Of a DNA stretch of 64,000 nucleotides, positions 54,236 through 62,132 are shown piece by piece; the stretch's first letter is position 1, and each line of letters starts with the position of its first letter. Where the stretch lies: assembly GCF_000092645.1 (NCBI RefSeq), contig NC_014165.1:3596001-3660000 (forward strand), written 5' to 3'. Both the position numbers and the translations under genes were made by a program. The notes below the pieces were generated by a model. That model saw nothing but the letters and a program-made list of their open reading frames with translations. It made no database searches and had not been told where the DNA came from. The stretch is from Thermobispora bispora DSM 43833. GTDB lineage: Bacteria > Actinomycetota > Actinomycetes > Streptosporangiales > Streptosporangiaceae.

Positions 54236-54277
54236 ATGCGGATGATCGCTGTGCTTCTCGGCTGGTGGCGCCCCTGA
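54236..54277 (+). CDS. trpS leader peptide with tandem Trp codons
   Basis: A 13-codon frame reads MRMIAVLLGWWRP, stop. Two consecutive TGG codons (54263-54268) lie just before the stop, which itself sits in the loop of a hairpin. It lies 126 bases upstream of trpS and upstream of mutually exclusive stem-loops, so it is an attenuator leader: when charged tRNA-Trp is scarce the ribosome should stall at the two Trp codons. An in-frame ATG at 54203 would extend it by 11 codons including one further Trp; ATG 54242 would shorten it. No strong ribosome-binding site decides the start. Confidence 0.82.
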   Translation: MRMIAVLLGWWRP

Positions 54278-54337
54278 CGGGGCGGCACGGGTCATCCGCG
54301 TTCACCTGATCGATCGGGCCGCCCGAGACGGGCGGCC
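54269..54337 (+). promoter_or_regulatory. trp attenuator of trpS: pause hairpin, antiterminator and terminator
   Basis: Pause hairpin 1:2: CGCCCC (54269-54274) with GGGGCG (54279-54284). Antiterminator 2:3: GGGCGGC (54280-54286) with GCCGCCC (54318-54324). Terminator 3:4: GGCCGCCCG (54317-54325) with CGGGCGGCC (54329-54337), a perfect 9-bp stem with AGA loop, but without a U-run after it. Stalling on the Trp codons would mask segment 1 and favour 2:3, letting transcription reach trpS. Confidence 0.8.
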
Positions 54338-54403
54338 TCGCTGTGTGCACGGCGTCCTCGGCGGCCCGGCCGGGCGGCTCCCATCCGGAAGGGAGCGATA
54401 CCG

Positions 54404-55384
54404 ATGCCACGGCGCCTCACCGGCTTCACCCCGTCGGGCGACCTGCACATCGGCAACTACTTCGGGGCGATCGCCCCGATCGTCGCCCGGCAGGCCGACG
54501 CCGGCACGGTGGTGTTCATCACCGACCTGCACGCCCTGACCCTGGAGCACGACCCGGCCCTGGTGCGCCGGCGCACCCTGGAGTTCGCCACGCTCCTGCT
54601 CGCGGCCGGCGTGGACCCCACCGCCTGCCTCCTGGTCGTCCAGTCGCACGTGCCCGAGCACACCGAGCTCCACTACCTGCTGGAATGCGTCACCGGGTAC
54701 GGCGAGGCGAGCCGGATGATCCAGTTCAAGGAGAAGTCCCGCCGCCAGGAGCGCGTCCGCCTCTCGCTGCTGACGTACCCGGTCCTGATGGCCGCCGACA
54801 TCCTGCTGTACGACACCGACGAGGTCCCGGTCGGCGAGGATCAGCGCCAGCACGTGGAGCTCGCCCGCGACCTCGCCCAGCGGTTCAACTCCCGCTACGC
54901 CCCGGTGTTCACCGTCCCCACCGCGGTCAACCCGCCCGTGGCCGCGCGGATCATGGACCTGGCCTCCCCCACCGGCAAGATGAGCAAGTCGGCCCCGAGC
55001 CCCGCGGGCGTGCTCCGCCTCCTCGACCCGCCCGACGTGCTGCGCCGCAAGGTGATGCGCGCGGTCACCGACCCCGGCACCACGGTCGCCTACGACCCGG
55101 ACGCCAAGCCCGGCGTGTCGAACCTGCTCGCCATCCTCTCCGCCTGCACCGGCACCGGCCCGCACGAGCTCGCCACGGGCTTCGGCGGCTACCGCGAGCT
55201 CAAGCAGGCCGTGGCCGACGCGGTGGTGGCCACCGTCGCCCCCGTCCAGCGGCGCTACCACGACCTGGCCCGCCACCCGGAGCACGTCCGGGAGATCCTG
55301 CGCGCCGGCGCGGAGCGCGCCCGCGACCTCGCCGCCGCCAAGGTCCGCGCCGCCAAGGAGGCCATCGGCCTTATGCCCGCCTGA
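54404..55384 (+). CDS. trpS: Tryptophanyl-tRNA synthetase
   Basis: TrpRS charges tRNA-Trp. The 326-residue protein is a class I synthetase: TGFTPSGDLHIGNYFGA with the HIGN motif at 15-18, GEDQRQHVELARDLAQRFN (tryptophan and ATP-binding region, about 144-162), and KMSKS at 192-196, then the helical anticodon-binding end. ATG 54404 follows GGAAGGGAG. It is controlled by a leader with two Trp codons and a terminator/antiterminator pair, so expression should rise when charged tRNA-Trp falls. No other trp gene is in the window. Streptomycetes often have two trpS genes, one inducible; whether this is the housekeeping copy cannot be told. Confidence 0.96.
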   Translation: MPRRLTGFTPSGDLHIGNYFGAIAPIVARQADAGTVVFITDLHALTLEHDPALVRRRTLEFATLLLAAGVDPTACLLVVQSHVPEHTELHYLLECVTGYGEASRMIQFKEKSRRQERVRLSLLTYPVLMAADILLYDTDEVPVGEDQRQHVELARDLAQRFNSRYAPVFTVPTAVNPPVAARIMDLASPTGKMSKSAPSPAGVLRLLDPPDVLRRKVMRAVTDPGTTVAYDPDAKPGVSNLLAILSACTGTGPHELATGFGGYRELKQAVADAVVATVAPVQRRYHDLARHPEHVREILRAGAERARDLAAAKVRAAKEAIGLMPA

Positions 55385-55400
55385 CGCCCGCCGTCCCGCT

Positions 55401-55444
55401 CGGGAGCCGTACGGAGACTCACCCGGGAGCCGTACGGAGGCTCA
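55401..55444. repeat. 23-base tandem duplication between trpS and the threonine dehydratase gene
   Basis: CGGGAGCCGTACGGAG(A/G)CTCA occurs at 55401 and again at 55424; a third, partial unit (CGGAGGTTCAGGAG) is close to the stop of the dehydratase gene. The gap lies between convergent genes. Confidence 0.6.
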
Positions 55445-55476
55445 GGAGCCCGCGAGGAGAAGAGCCCAACGGAGGT

Positions 55477-56691
55477 TCAGGAGAAGAGCACGGTGTGGCC
55501 GTCGCGGCGCAGGGCGGCGAGCACCTCGTCACAGTGGTCCGGGCCCCGCGTCTCCACCTGGAGCAGCACGTCGGTCTGGTCGAGGTGGAGCCGGGCGCCG
55601 ATCCGCTCGTGGACCACGTCGAGCACGTTCGCGCCGAGCTCGGCGATCCGGGTGAGGAGCCCGGCGAGCGCCCCGGGCCGATCGGCGAGGCGGACCCGGA
55701 AGGACAGGTACCGCCCGGCGGCGGCGAGGCCGTGCCGGAGCACCTTGGCCAGGAGCAGCGGGTCGATGTTGCCCCCGGAGAGCACGGCGACGACCGGCGG
55801 CTCGAACGCGTGCGGGTGGTCGAGGATCGCGGCCACCGCGGCGGCCCCGGCGGGCTCGACGAGCAGCTTGGACCGCTCGAGGCAGAGCAGGAGCGCCCGG
55901 GACAGCGACTCCTCCGAGACCGTGACCACGCTGTCCACCAGGGAGTTCACCAGCGCGAACGGCAGCTCGCCCGGAAGGCCGACCGCGATCCCGTCCGCCA
56001 TGGTCGGCGCGGGATCGACCTTCACCGGGTGGCCCACGGCGAGCGACGCCGGGTAGGCGGCGGCCTGCTCGGCCTGCACACCGACGATCTTGATGTCCGG
56101 GCGGAGCGCCCGCGCGGCGAGCGCGATCCCGGCCGCGAGCCCGCCGCCGCCGACCGGCACCACGATCGTGGCCACGTCGGGGAGCTGTTCCACGATCTCC
56201 AGGCCGATCGTCCCCTGCCCGGCCACCACGTCGGGGTGGTCGAACGGGTGGATGAGCACCGCTCCGGTCCGCTCCGCGTGCTCCTTCGCCGCGGCCAGCG
56301 CGTCGTCGACCGTGGTCCCGGCGAAGACCACCTCGGCGCCGTACGCCCGGGTGGCCTCGACCTTCGGCAGCGGGGCGCCCTCCGGCATGAACACCATCGC
56401 CTTCGTGCCGACCAGCGTGGCGCCGAGCGCGACCCCCTGGGCGTGGTTGCCCGCGCTCGCCGCCACCACGCCCCGGGCGCGCTCCTCGTCGGTGAGCTTG
56501 CGGATCCGGACGTACGCGCCGCGGATCTTGAAGGACCCGGAGCGCTGCAGGCTCTCGCACTTGAGGTGGACCGGCCCGCCGACCGCCTCGGAGAGGACAC
56601 GGGAGTGGACCAGTGGCGTCCGCACGGCCACGTTCTCCAGCAGCGCGCGTGCGGCGACCACATCGTCGTACGTCACATATGGGGCAGCCAT
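55477..56691 (-). CDS. ilvA: Threonine ammonia-lyase (threonine dehydratase) with ACT domain
   Basis: A PLP enzyme that deaminates threonine to 2-oxobutanoate, feeding isoleucine synthesis or energy metabolism. The 404-residue protein has the PLP lysine K55 in SGSFKIRGAY, ASAGNHAQGVA near 80 and the glycine-rich phosphate loop VPVGGGGLAAG near 180. A single C-terminal ACT domain (about 328-404) gives feedback control. The short form with one ACT resembles the TdcB-like/IlvA group common in actinobacteria, so it may be biosynthetic or catabolic. ATG 56691 is the natural start; the frame continues upstream without support. It is convergent with trpS. Confidence 0.9.
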   Translation of the reverse strand: MAAPYVTYDDVVAARALLENVAVRTPLVHSRVLSEAVGGPVHLKCESLQRSGSFKIRGAYVRIRKLTDEERARGVVAASAGNHAQGVALGATLVGTKAMVFMPEGAPLPKVEATRAYGAEVVFAGTTVDDALAAAKEHAERTGAVLIHPFDHPDVVAGQGTIGLEIVEQLPDVATIVVPVGGGGLAAGIALAARALRPDIKIVGVQAEQAAAYPASLAVGHPVKVDPAPTMADGIAVGLPGELPFALVNSLVDSVVTVSEESLSRALLLCLERSKLLVEPAGAAAVAAILDHPHAFEPPVVAVLSGGNIDPLLLAKVLRHGLAAAGRYLSFRVRLADRPGALAGLLTRIAELGANVLDVVHERIGARLHLDQTDVLLQVETRGPDHCDEVLAALRRDGHTVLFS

Positions 56692-56811
56692 GCGCCCATC
56701 ATCACAGCCCTCCGGGTGCGGCGCGGACACCACCGGGCCCACCGGCCGCAAAGTTTGCGCCACTCCGGTGGCTCGCGGGATCGGCCTGCGGACGTCACTC
56801 ATGGCGGCCGG

Positions 56812-58005
56812 TCACGACAGCTGGGCGAGCCCGCCCTCCGAGGAGAAGACCAGGAGCGCGGCGGAGCAGCCGTGCACGTGGTTGTGCCCGGCCACCGGCC
56901 CGACCTCGCCGGCGGCGAAGAACCCGGCCACCCCGATCGGCCCGAGCGCCTCGCGCACCGCGACCGGATCGTGGTCGGCGGTGCCGAACATGGCGGACCC
57001 GCGGCCGTTGCAGCAGATCAGCAGCGCCCCCTCTGCCCGGCCGATCATCGGCTTGTGCTCGTCGAGGATCGCGCGGAGGTCCTCGTCGGCGGTCTCGGCG
57101 TCCCGCACCTGGAAGCGGACGGTGCGGCCGATCTCGAGCATGTCGCCGATGGCCACCGACTCCCGCTCCGGGTCGATGCCGATCACCCCGCGGATGAGGA
57201 AGTCCCCCCGCTCCTGGCGCTCGGCGTACTCGTCCATCACCACGCCGATCTGTAAGCCGGCGGCGACCAGTTCGCGGTCCTCCTCGTCGAGGGCGCTCAC
57301 GATGTCCTCCAGCCGGGCGAGGGCCGGCTCCCCGGCCAGCTCGAGCAGCAGGTTCTCCTGCGCCCGGGTGACCACCATGGACGGCCCGATCGGGCGGCAG
57401 CCCTGGCTGACCATGGCGGTGACGTTCACCGGCCCGCTGATCACCGCGCCGACCGCGCCCTCGGTGTACACCTCGCCACCGGCGAAGAGCCGGACCGACC
57501 CGGGCCCCTGCCACCCGTTCGCCAGGCCGCCGACGATCGGCAGGCCGCCGATCACCTCGCCGGACCGCTCGACGAACGCGTCCACCGGGAAGCTGTACGG
57601 ATCGGTGAAGAGGATCATCGCCCGGTCGGCCGGTCCCCGCTCGGGCAGGCCGACCACCACGAAGCGGTCCTCGGTGCGGAACGTCTCCAGCGCGAACGTG
57701 GTCACGGCCGCCTCGCCGAAGCACGCGGCGAGGGCGCTCACCGCCGGCCGGAGCTCGATCCCCCGGTCGCCTCCGATCACGCCCGTGGCGCTGCACCCGA
57801 TGACCTCGGCGGTGGGCGCCATGTCCATCACCCGCAGCCCGGCCCGGCCGACCTCGTCGGGATCCTGGCCGCAGATGAAGAAGCAGAGCAGGTCCGGAGG
57901 TCCGGAGAGCCCGGCCAGGGCCCGCCGCACGGCGGTCTCCGCCGCCTCCTCCAGGTCGCCGCCCACGGCGAGACCGTCGGCGAAGCGGCAGGTCAACACC
58001 GCCAT
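56812..58005 (-). CDS. FIST-domain sensory protein
   Basis: A 397-residue soluble protein with a FIST_N domain (about 30-230: TAEVIGCSATGVIG and LPIVGGLANGW) and a FIST_C domain (about 235-375: DFLIRGVIGIDPERESVAIGDML and ALLICCNGRGSAMFG, ending AGFFAAGEVGPVAGHNHVHGCSAALLVF). FIST proteins are thought to bind small ligands such as amino acids and to pass the signal to other domains; here both halves stand alone. ATG 58005 follows GAGGAGG. It is divergent from the AAA+/VWA gene pair with 164 bases between, and possibly functionally linked to it. The ligand is unknown. Confidence 0.9.
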   Translation of the reverse strand: MAVLTCRFADGLAVGGDLEEAAETAVRRALAGLSGPPDLLCFFICGQDPDEVGRAGLRVMDMAPTAEVIGCSATGVIGGDRGIELRPAVSALAACFGEAAVTTFALETFRTEDRFVVVGLPERGPADRAMILFTDPYSFPVDAFVERSGEVIGGLPIVGGLANGWQGPGSVRLFAGGEVYTEGAVGAVISGPVNVTAMVSQGCRPIGPSMVVTRAQENLLLELAGEPALARLEDIVSALDEEDRELVAAGLQIGVVMDEYAERQERGDFLIRGVIGIDPERESVAIGDMLEIGRTVRFQVRDAETADEDLRAILDEHKPMIGRAEGALLICCNGRGSAMFGTADHDPVAVREALGPIGVAGFFAAGEVGPVAGHNHVHGCSAALLVFSSEGGLAQLS

Positions 58006-58156
58006 CGTCTCGCCTCCTCGTGTCACCGGCTGGGTGGGTCGTCCTTGCGATTCCTCCCCACTACGGGCGGGTCAATCCATGCGGACGGCCATCGGATTGC
58101 CGAGTCACGGGATTTTGATGCGGAAATCGGGGATGTCCGGCCCGGTGCTGCCAACG

Positions 58157-58162
58157 TAGGCT
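58157..58162 (+). promoter_or_regulatory. Possible -10 box for a leaderless AAA+ mRNA
   Basis: TAGGCT, a good actinobacterial -10 sequence, ends 7 bases before GTG 58170, which has no ribosome-binding site. This suggests a leaderless transcript. The -35 region (TGTCCG near 58134) is weak. Confidence 0.4.
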
Positions 58163-58169
58163 CGACAGC

Positions 58170-59579
58170 GTGCACAAATCGCCCACGCCTGCGCCCAGGA
58201 CCCTGCGAGAGCTACGCGAGAGCGGGCACCGTTACCGGACGGTCAAGGCCGAGATCCGGGAGAACCTCCTCGAGCGGCTCAGGTGCGGCGAGCCCCGCTT
58301 CCCCGGCATCGTCGGCTTCGACGACACGGTGCTGCCGCTCTTGGAGCGCGCCCTGATCGCCGGCCACGACGTGGTGCTCCTCGGGGAGCGCGGTCAGGGC
58401 AAGACCCGGCTCATCCGCACGATCGCCGGCCTGCTCGACGAGTGGACCCCGGTGATCGAGGGCTGCGAGATCAACGACCACCCGTACGCGCCGGTCTGCG
58501 TCCGGTGCCGGCGGCTCGCCGCCGAGCTCGGCGACGACCTGCCGGTCGCCTGGCGGCACCGGGACGAGCGGTACGGCGAGAAGCTCGCCACGCCGGACAC
58601 CTCGGTGGGCGACCTCATCGGCGACGTCGACCCGATCAAGATCGCCGAAGGCCGCACCCTCGGCGACCCGGAGACCGTCCACTACGGGCTGCTGCCGCGC
58701 ACCAACCGCGGCGTCTTCTCGGTCAACGAGCTGCCCGACCTCGCCGAGCGGATCCAGGTGGCGCTCCTCAACGTGCTGGAGGAGCGCGACATCCAGATCC
58801 GCGGCTACAACCTGCGGCTGCCGCTCGACATCCTCCTCGTGGCGAGCGCCAACCCCGAGGACTACACCAACCGGGGCCGGATCATCACCCCGCTGAAGGA
58901 CCGGTTCGGCGCGGAGATCCGGACCCACTACCCGCTCACCATCGAGGACGAGCTCACCCTGATCCGCCAGGAGGCCGATCTGGAGTCCCTCGGCGCGGAG
59001 CTCCCGAGCCACCTGGTCGAGGTGATCGCCCGGTTCACCCGGCTGGTCCGCGAGTCGACCGCGGTCGACAGCCGCTCGGGGGTCTCCGCCCGGTTCGCCA
59101 TCGCGGCCGCCGAGGCGGCCGCCGCCTCCGCGGTACGCCGCTCGGCGATCACCGGGGAGCACCCGCCGGTCACCCGGATCTGCGATCTGCCCGGTGTGGT
59201 GCACACCCTGCGGGGGAAGGTGGAGTTCGAGATGAGCGAGGAGGGGCGGGAGACCGAGGTGCTCGCCCACCTGCTCCGCCGGGCCACGGCCGAGACGTTC
59301 CGCGCCCACCTGGGCGGGGCCGATCTCACCCCGATCGTCGAGCGGTTCTCCGAGGGGATCCGGGTCGAGTCGGGTGAGCTGGTGCCCGCGGCCGAGCTGC
59401 TCCGCGGCATCGGGAAGGTGCAGGGCCTGTCGGAGCTCATGACGCGGCTCGGCATGGGCGACGGCGGTGAGTCGCCCGGCCACGCCGCCGCGGCCCTCGA
59501 GTTCGCCCTCGAAGGGCTCTACCTGACGCGCCGGCTGTCCAAGGACGAGGTCCCCGGAGGGGTGGTCTACCGGACGTGA
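58170..59579 (+). CDS. AAA+ ATPase of the MoxR/magnesium-chelatase type (Rv0958-like)
   Basis: A 469-residue ATPase resembling the BchI/ChlI subunit of magnesium chelatase. Walker A GERGQGKT spans 72-79; Walker B is atypical, VFSVNELPDL (N186, E187 in place of DE); sensor 1 is ASANPEDYTNRG (225-236). Between Walker A and B there is an insert with C99, H104, C110 and C113, a possible metal site. The protein overlaps the VWA partner by 4 bases (GTGA). MoxR-type ATPases act with VWA proteins as chaperones or metal-insertion machines. From memory, M. tuberculosis Rv0958-Rv0959 is the same pair, of unknown function. No chelatase pathway genes are nearby. Confidence 0.88.
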   Translation: MHKSPTPAPRTLRELRESGHRYRTVKAEIRENLLERLRCGEPRFPGIVGFDDTVLPLLERALIAGHDVVLLGERGQGKTRLIRTIAGLLDEWTPVIEGCEINDHPYAPVCVRCRRLAAELGDDLPVAWRHRDERYGEKLATPDTSVGDLIGDVDPIKIAEGRTLGDPETVHYGLLPRTNRGVFSVNELPDLAERIQVALLNVLEERDIQIRGYNLRLPLDILLVASANPEDYTNRGRIITPLKDRFGAEIRTHYPLTIEDELTLIRQEADLESLGAELPSHLVEVIARFTRLVRESTAVDSRSGVSARFAIAAAEAAAASAVRRSAITGEHPPVTRICDLPGVVHTLRGKVEFEMSEEGRETEVLAHLLRRATAETFRAHLGGADLTPIVERFSEGIRVESGELVPAAELLRGIGKVQGLSELMTRLGMGDGGESPGHAAAALEFALEGLYLTRRLSKDEVPGGVVYRT

Positions 59580-61537
59580 CCAGGTACGTCTACGGGAAGT
59601 ACCGCGACGGGCCCGACCCGCTCGCCCCGCCGTACGACGTGCGCGCCGCGCTCGACGAGATGGGCGACGCGATCCTCGCCGGCGCCAGCCCCATGGACGC
59701 GCTGCGCGACCTGCTCCGGCGCGGCCTCCCCGGCCCGGGCGGCCGCCGCGGCCTGGACGACCTGCTCCGCGAGGTGCTGCGGCGCAAACGCGAGCTCAAG
59801 CAGCGCACCCGGCTCGACGGGACGCTGGAGCGGGCCCGGGCCCTGCTCGACAAGGCCATCGGCCAGGAGCGCGCCGAGCTGGACCGGATGGCCGCCGACC
59901 CCGCCCAGGCGGCGGACGCCGCGTTCCGCCGGGAGCTCCTCGACGGGCTCCCCCCGGACACCGCCCGAGCCATCCGCGAGCTCGCCGGCTACGACTGGCG
60001 CTCGGACGCCGCCCGCCGCACCTTCGAGGAGCTGCGCGCCCTGCTCCGCGCCGAGGTGCTCGACAGCCGGTTCCGCGGCCTGCGCGACGCGCTCGCCGAC
60101 CCGGATCCCGCGATGCTCGAGCGGGTCCGGCGGATGGTCTCCGACCTCAACGACATGCTCGAGCGGGACGCGCGGGGCGAGCACACCCAGGACGAGTTCG
60201 ACGCGTTCATGCGGAAGTACGGGGACATCTTCCCCGAGCGGCCCCGGAACCTGGAGGAGCTGGTCGACCAGCTCGCCCGCCGCGCCGCGGCCACCCAGCG
60301 GCTGCTCGCCTCGCTCACCCCGGAGCAGCGGTGGGAGCTCAACGCGCTCATCGAGCAGACACTCGAACAGGCCGGGCTCGCCGAGGAGATGCGCCGGCTC
60401 AGCGACACCCTCTACGCCCGGCGCCCCGACCTCGCCTGGACCGGGCAGGAGGAGGTCTCCGGGGAGGCCCCGATGTCCATGGGCGACGCGGTCACCGCGC
60501 TCGAGGAGCTCGCCGACCTCAACGCGCTGGAGAGCGCGCTGCGCCAGGACTATCCCGGCGCCCGGCTCGACGACATCGACGAGGAGATGGTCCGGCGCGC
60601 GCTCGGGCGCTCGGCCGTGGACGACCTGGAGGCGCTCCGGCGGATCGAGCGGGAGCTGGAGGCCCAGGGCTACCTGCGGCGCACCCGGGGCAGGCTCGAG
60701 CTCACCCCCAAGGCGGTGCGCCGGCTCGGGGAGAGCGCGCTGCGCCGGATCTTCTCCTCGCTCGAGACCGGCGGCCGGGGCGAGCACGACCAGCGGGACG
60801 CCGGGTACGCGGGCGAGCCCACCGGCACGAGCCGGCCGTGGCGGTTCGGCGACGAGCAGCCGATCGACGTGGTCCGGACCGTGGTGAACGCGGTACGGCG
60901 CGGCGGCCGGCCCCCGGTGACCCTCTCCGTCGACGACTTCGAGGTGGTGGAGACCGAGCGGCACGCCGCGGCCGCGGTCTGCCTCCTGATCGACCTGTCG
61001 TACTCGATGGCGCTGCGCGGCACCTGGGCGGCGGCGAAGCAGACCGCGCTCGCGCTGCAGTCCCTGGTGTCGACCAGGTTCCCGCAGGACGCGGTGCAGA
61101 TCATCGGGTTCTCGAACTACGCGCGGGTGCTGCGGCCGGACGAGCTCGCCTCGCTCGACTGGGACATGGTCCAGGGCACCAACCTCCACCACGCCCTGCT
61201 CCTCGCCGGGCGCCACCTGGACCGGCACCCGGACTTCGAGCCGGTGGTCATGGTGATCACCGACGGGGAGCCGACCGCGCACCTCATGCCGAACGGGGTG
61301 CCGCGGTTCGAGTGGCCGCCGTCCCAGGAGACGATCGCGCTCACCCTCGCCGAGGTGGACAAGATGACCCGGCGGCGGGCGACGATCAACGTGTTCATGC
61401 TCGCCGCGGACGAGCGGCTCAAGGCGTTCGTCGAGGAGATCGCCCGGCGCAACGGCGGGCGGGTGTTCTCCCCCAGCCCGGACCGGCTCGGCGAGTACGT
61501 GGTGCGCGACTTCCTCCGGGCCAAGGCGCGGCGGTGA
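59576..61537 (+). CDS. VWA-domain protein, partner of the AAA+ ATPase (Rv0959-like)
   Basis: A 653-residue soluble protein. The N-terminal 400 residues are helical and charged with many Arg/Leu/Glu heptad-like stretches, probably coiled coil. The von Willebrand A domain (about 465-645) has a complete MIDAS metal site: DLSYS with D473, S475 and S477, T535 in QGTNLHHA, and D563 in VITDGEP. In ViaA, BchD and related systems such proteins receive the AAA+ ring and present substrates. It starts at GTG 59576 within the stop of the ATPase gene, so the two are co-translated. The substrate is unknown. Confidence 0.9.
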   Translation: MTRYVYGKYRDGPDPLAPPYDVRAALDEMGDAILAGASPMDALRDLLRRGLPGPGGRRGLDDLLREVLRRKRELKQRTRLDGTLERARALLDKAIGQERAELDRMAADPAQAADAAFRRELLDGLPPDTARAIRELAGYDWRSDAARRTFEELRALLRAEVLDSRFRGLRDALADPDPAMLERVRRMVSDLNDMLERDARGEHTQDEFDAFMRKYGDIFPERPRNLEELVDQLARRAAATQRLLASLTPEQRWELNALIEQTLEQAGLAEEMRRLSDTLYARRPDLAWTGQEEVSGEAPMSMGDAVTALEELADLNALESALRQDYPGARLDDIDEEMVRRALGRSAVDDLEALRRIERELEAQGYLRRTRGRLELTPKAVRRLGESALRRIFSSLETGGRGEHDQRDAGYAGEPTGTSRPWRFGDEQPIDVVRTVVNAVRRGGRPPVTLSVDDFEVVETERHAAAAVCLLIDLSYSMALRGTWAAAKQTALALQSLVSTRFPQDAVQIIGFSNYARVLRPDELASLDWDMVQGTNLHHALLLAGRHLDRHPDFEPVVMVITDGEPTAHLMPNGVPRFEWPPSQETIALTLAEVDKMTRRRATINVFMLAADERLKAFVEEIARRNGGRVFSPSPDRLGEYVVRDFLRAKARR

Positions 61538-61706
61538 CCCATCGGCCGGCCCGCGCCGGGCCGGCCGGGGAGGGCGCGGCACCCTACGGACGGAGCCGCG
61601 ACGGCCCGGCGCACCGGGCGCGGGCGGTGGGCCGGCGGGCGAGGCATCCGGAGCGATCTCCGCGCGGCCGTTGGGGATCGGGGTGGCCGCCGAATACGCT
61701 CACGCC

Positions 61707-62132
61707 ATGTCCTTCATCGACACGCTGCTCCTCGTGCTGCACATCGGCATCGCGATCTTCGCCCTGGGGCCCCTCACCGCGGTGACGAGCATCACGCCCC
61801 GATACATCCGGGCCCGCAACGTCGAGGTCCTCCGCTACCTGAACCGCTCGACCCGCCGCTTCGGGCTGCTCTCCATCGGCGTGTTCCTCTTCGGGGCGCT
61901 GCTCGGCCGGTCCGACCTCGGCCTGCCGTACCTGTCGATCTCGATGACCCTGTTCGTGGTCGCCGCCGTCCTGCTCGTGATCATCGAGCGCGATCAGCGC
62001 GCGGCGATCCGGGCGCTCTCCTCTGAGTCCACCGCGGACGACGCCAAGGTGCAGACCGGGCGGATCGCCGCGCTCTCCGGCATCACCGCCCTGATCTGGC
62101 TCGTCGTGCTGGTGCTGATGGTGGTGTACTGA
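61707..62132 (+). CDS. Small integral membrane protein (DUF2269-like)
   Basis: A 141-residue protein with about four membrane helices (about 4-26, 47-70, 73-93, 118-140) and short charged loops. The start MSFIDTLLLVLHIGIAIFALGPLTAV resembles DUF2269-type membrane proteins of actinobacteria, function unknown. ATG 61707 begins directly at the first helix; the longer frame from 61671 adds a poorly supported extension. It follows the VWA gene by 170 bases, enough for its own promoter, and its stop abuts that of the convergent cystathionine enzyme gene with no base between. Confidence 0.78.
   Translation: MSFIDTLLLVLHIGIAIFALGPLTAVTSITPRYIRARNVEVLRYLNRSTRRFGLLSIGVFLFGALLGRSDLGLPYLSISMTLFVVAAVLLVIIERDQRAAIRALSSESTADDAKVQTGRIAALSGITALIWLVVLVLMVVY

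Noticed and set aside
58170-59579. Magnesium chelatase subunit for chlorophyll or cobalamin synthesis
   Set aside because: No tetrapyrrole genes are near and the Walker B and Cys/His insert differ from ChlI/BchI; a general MoxR-type role is safer.
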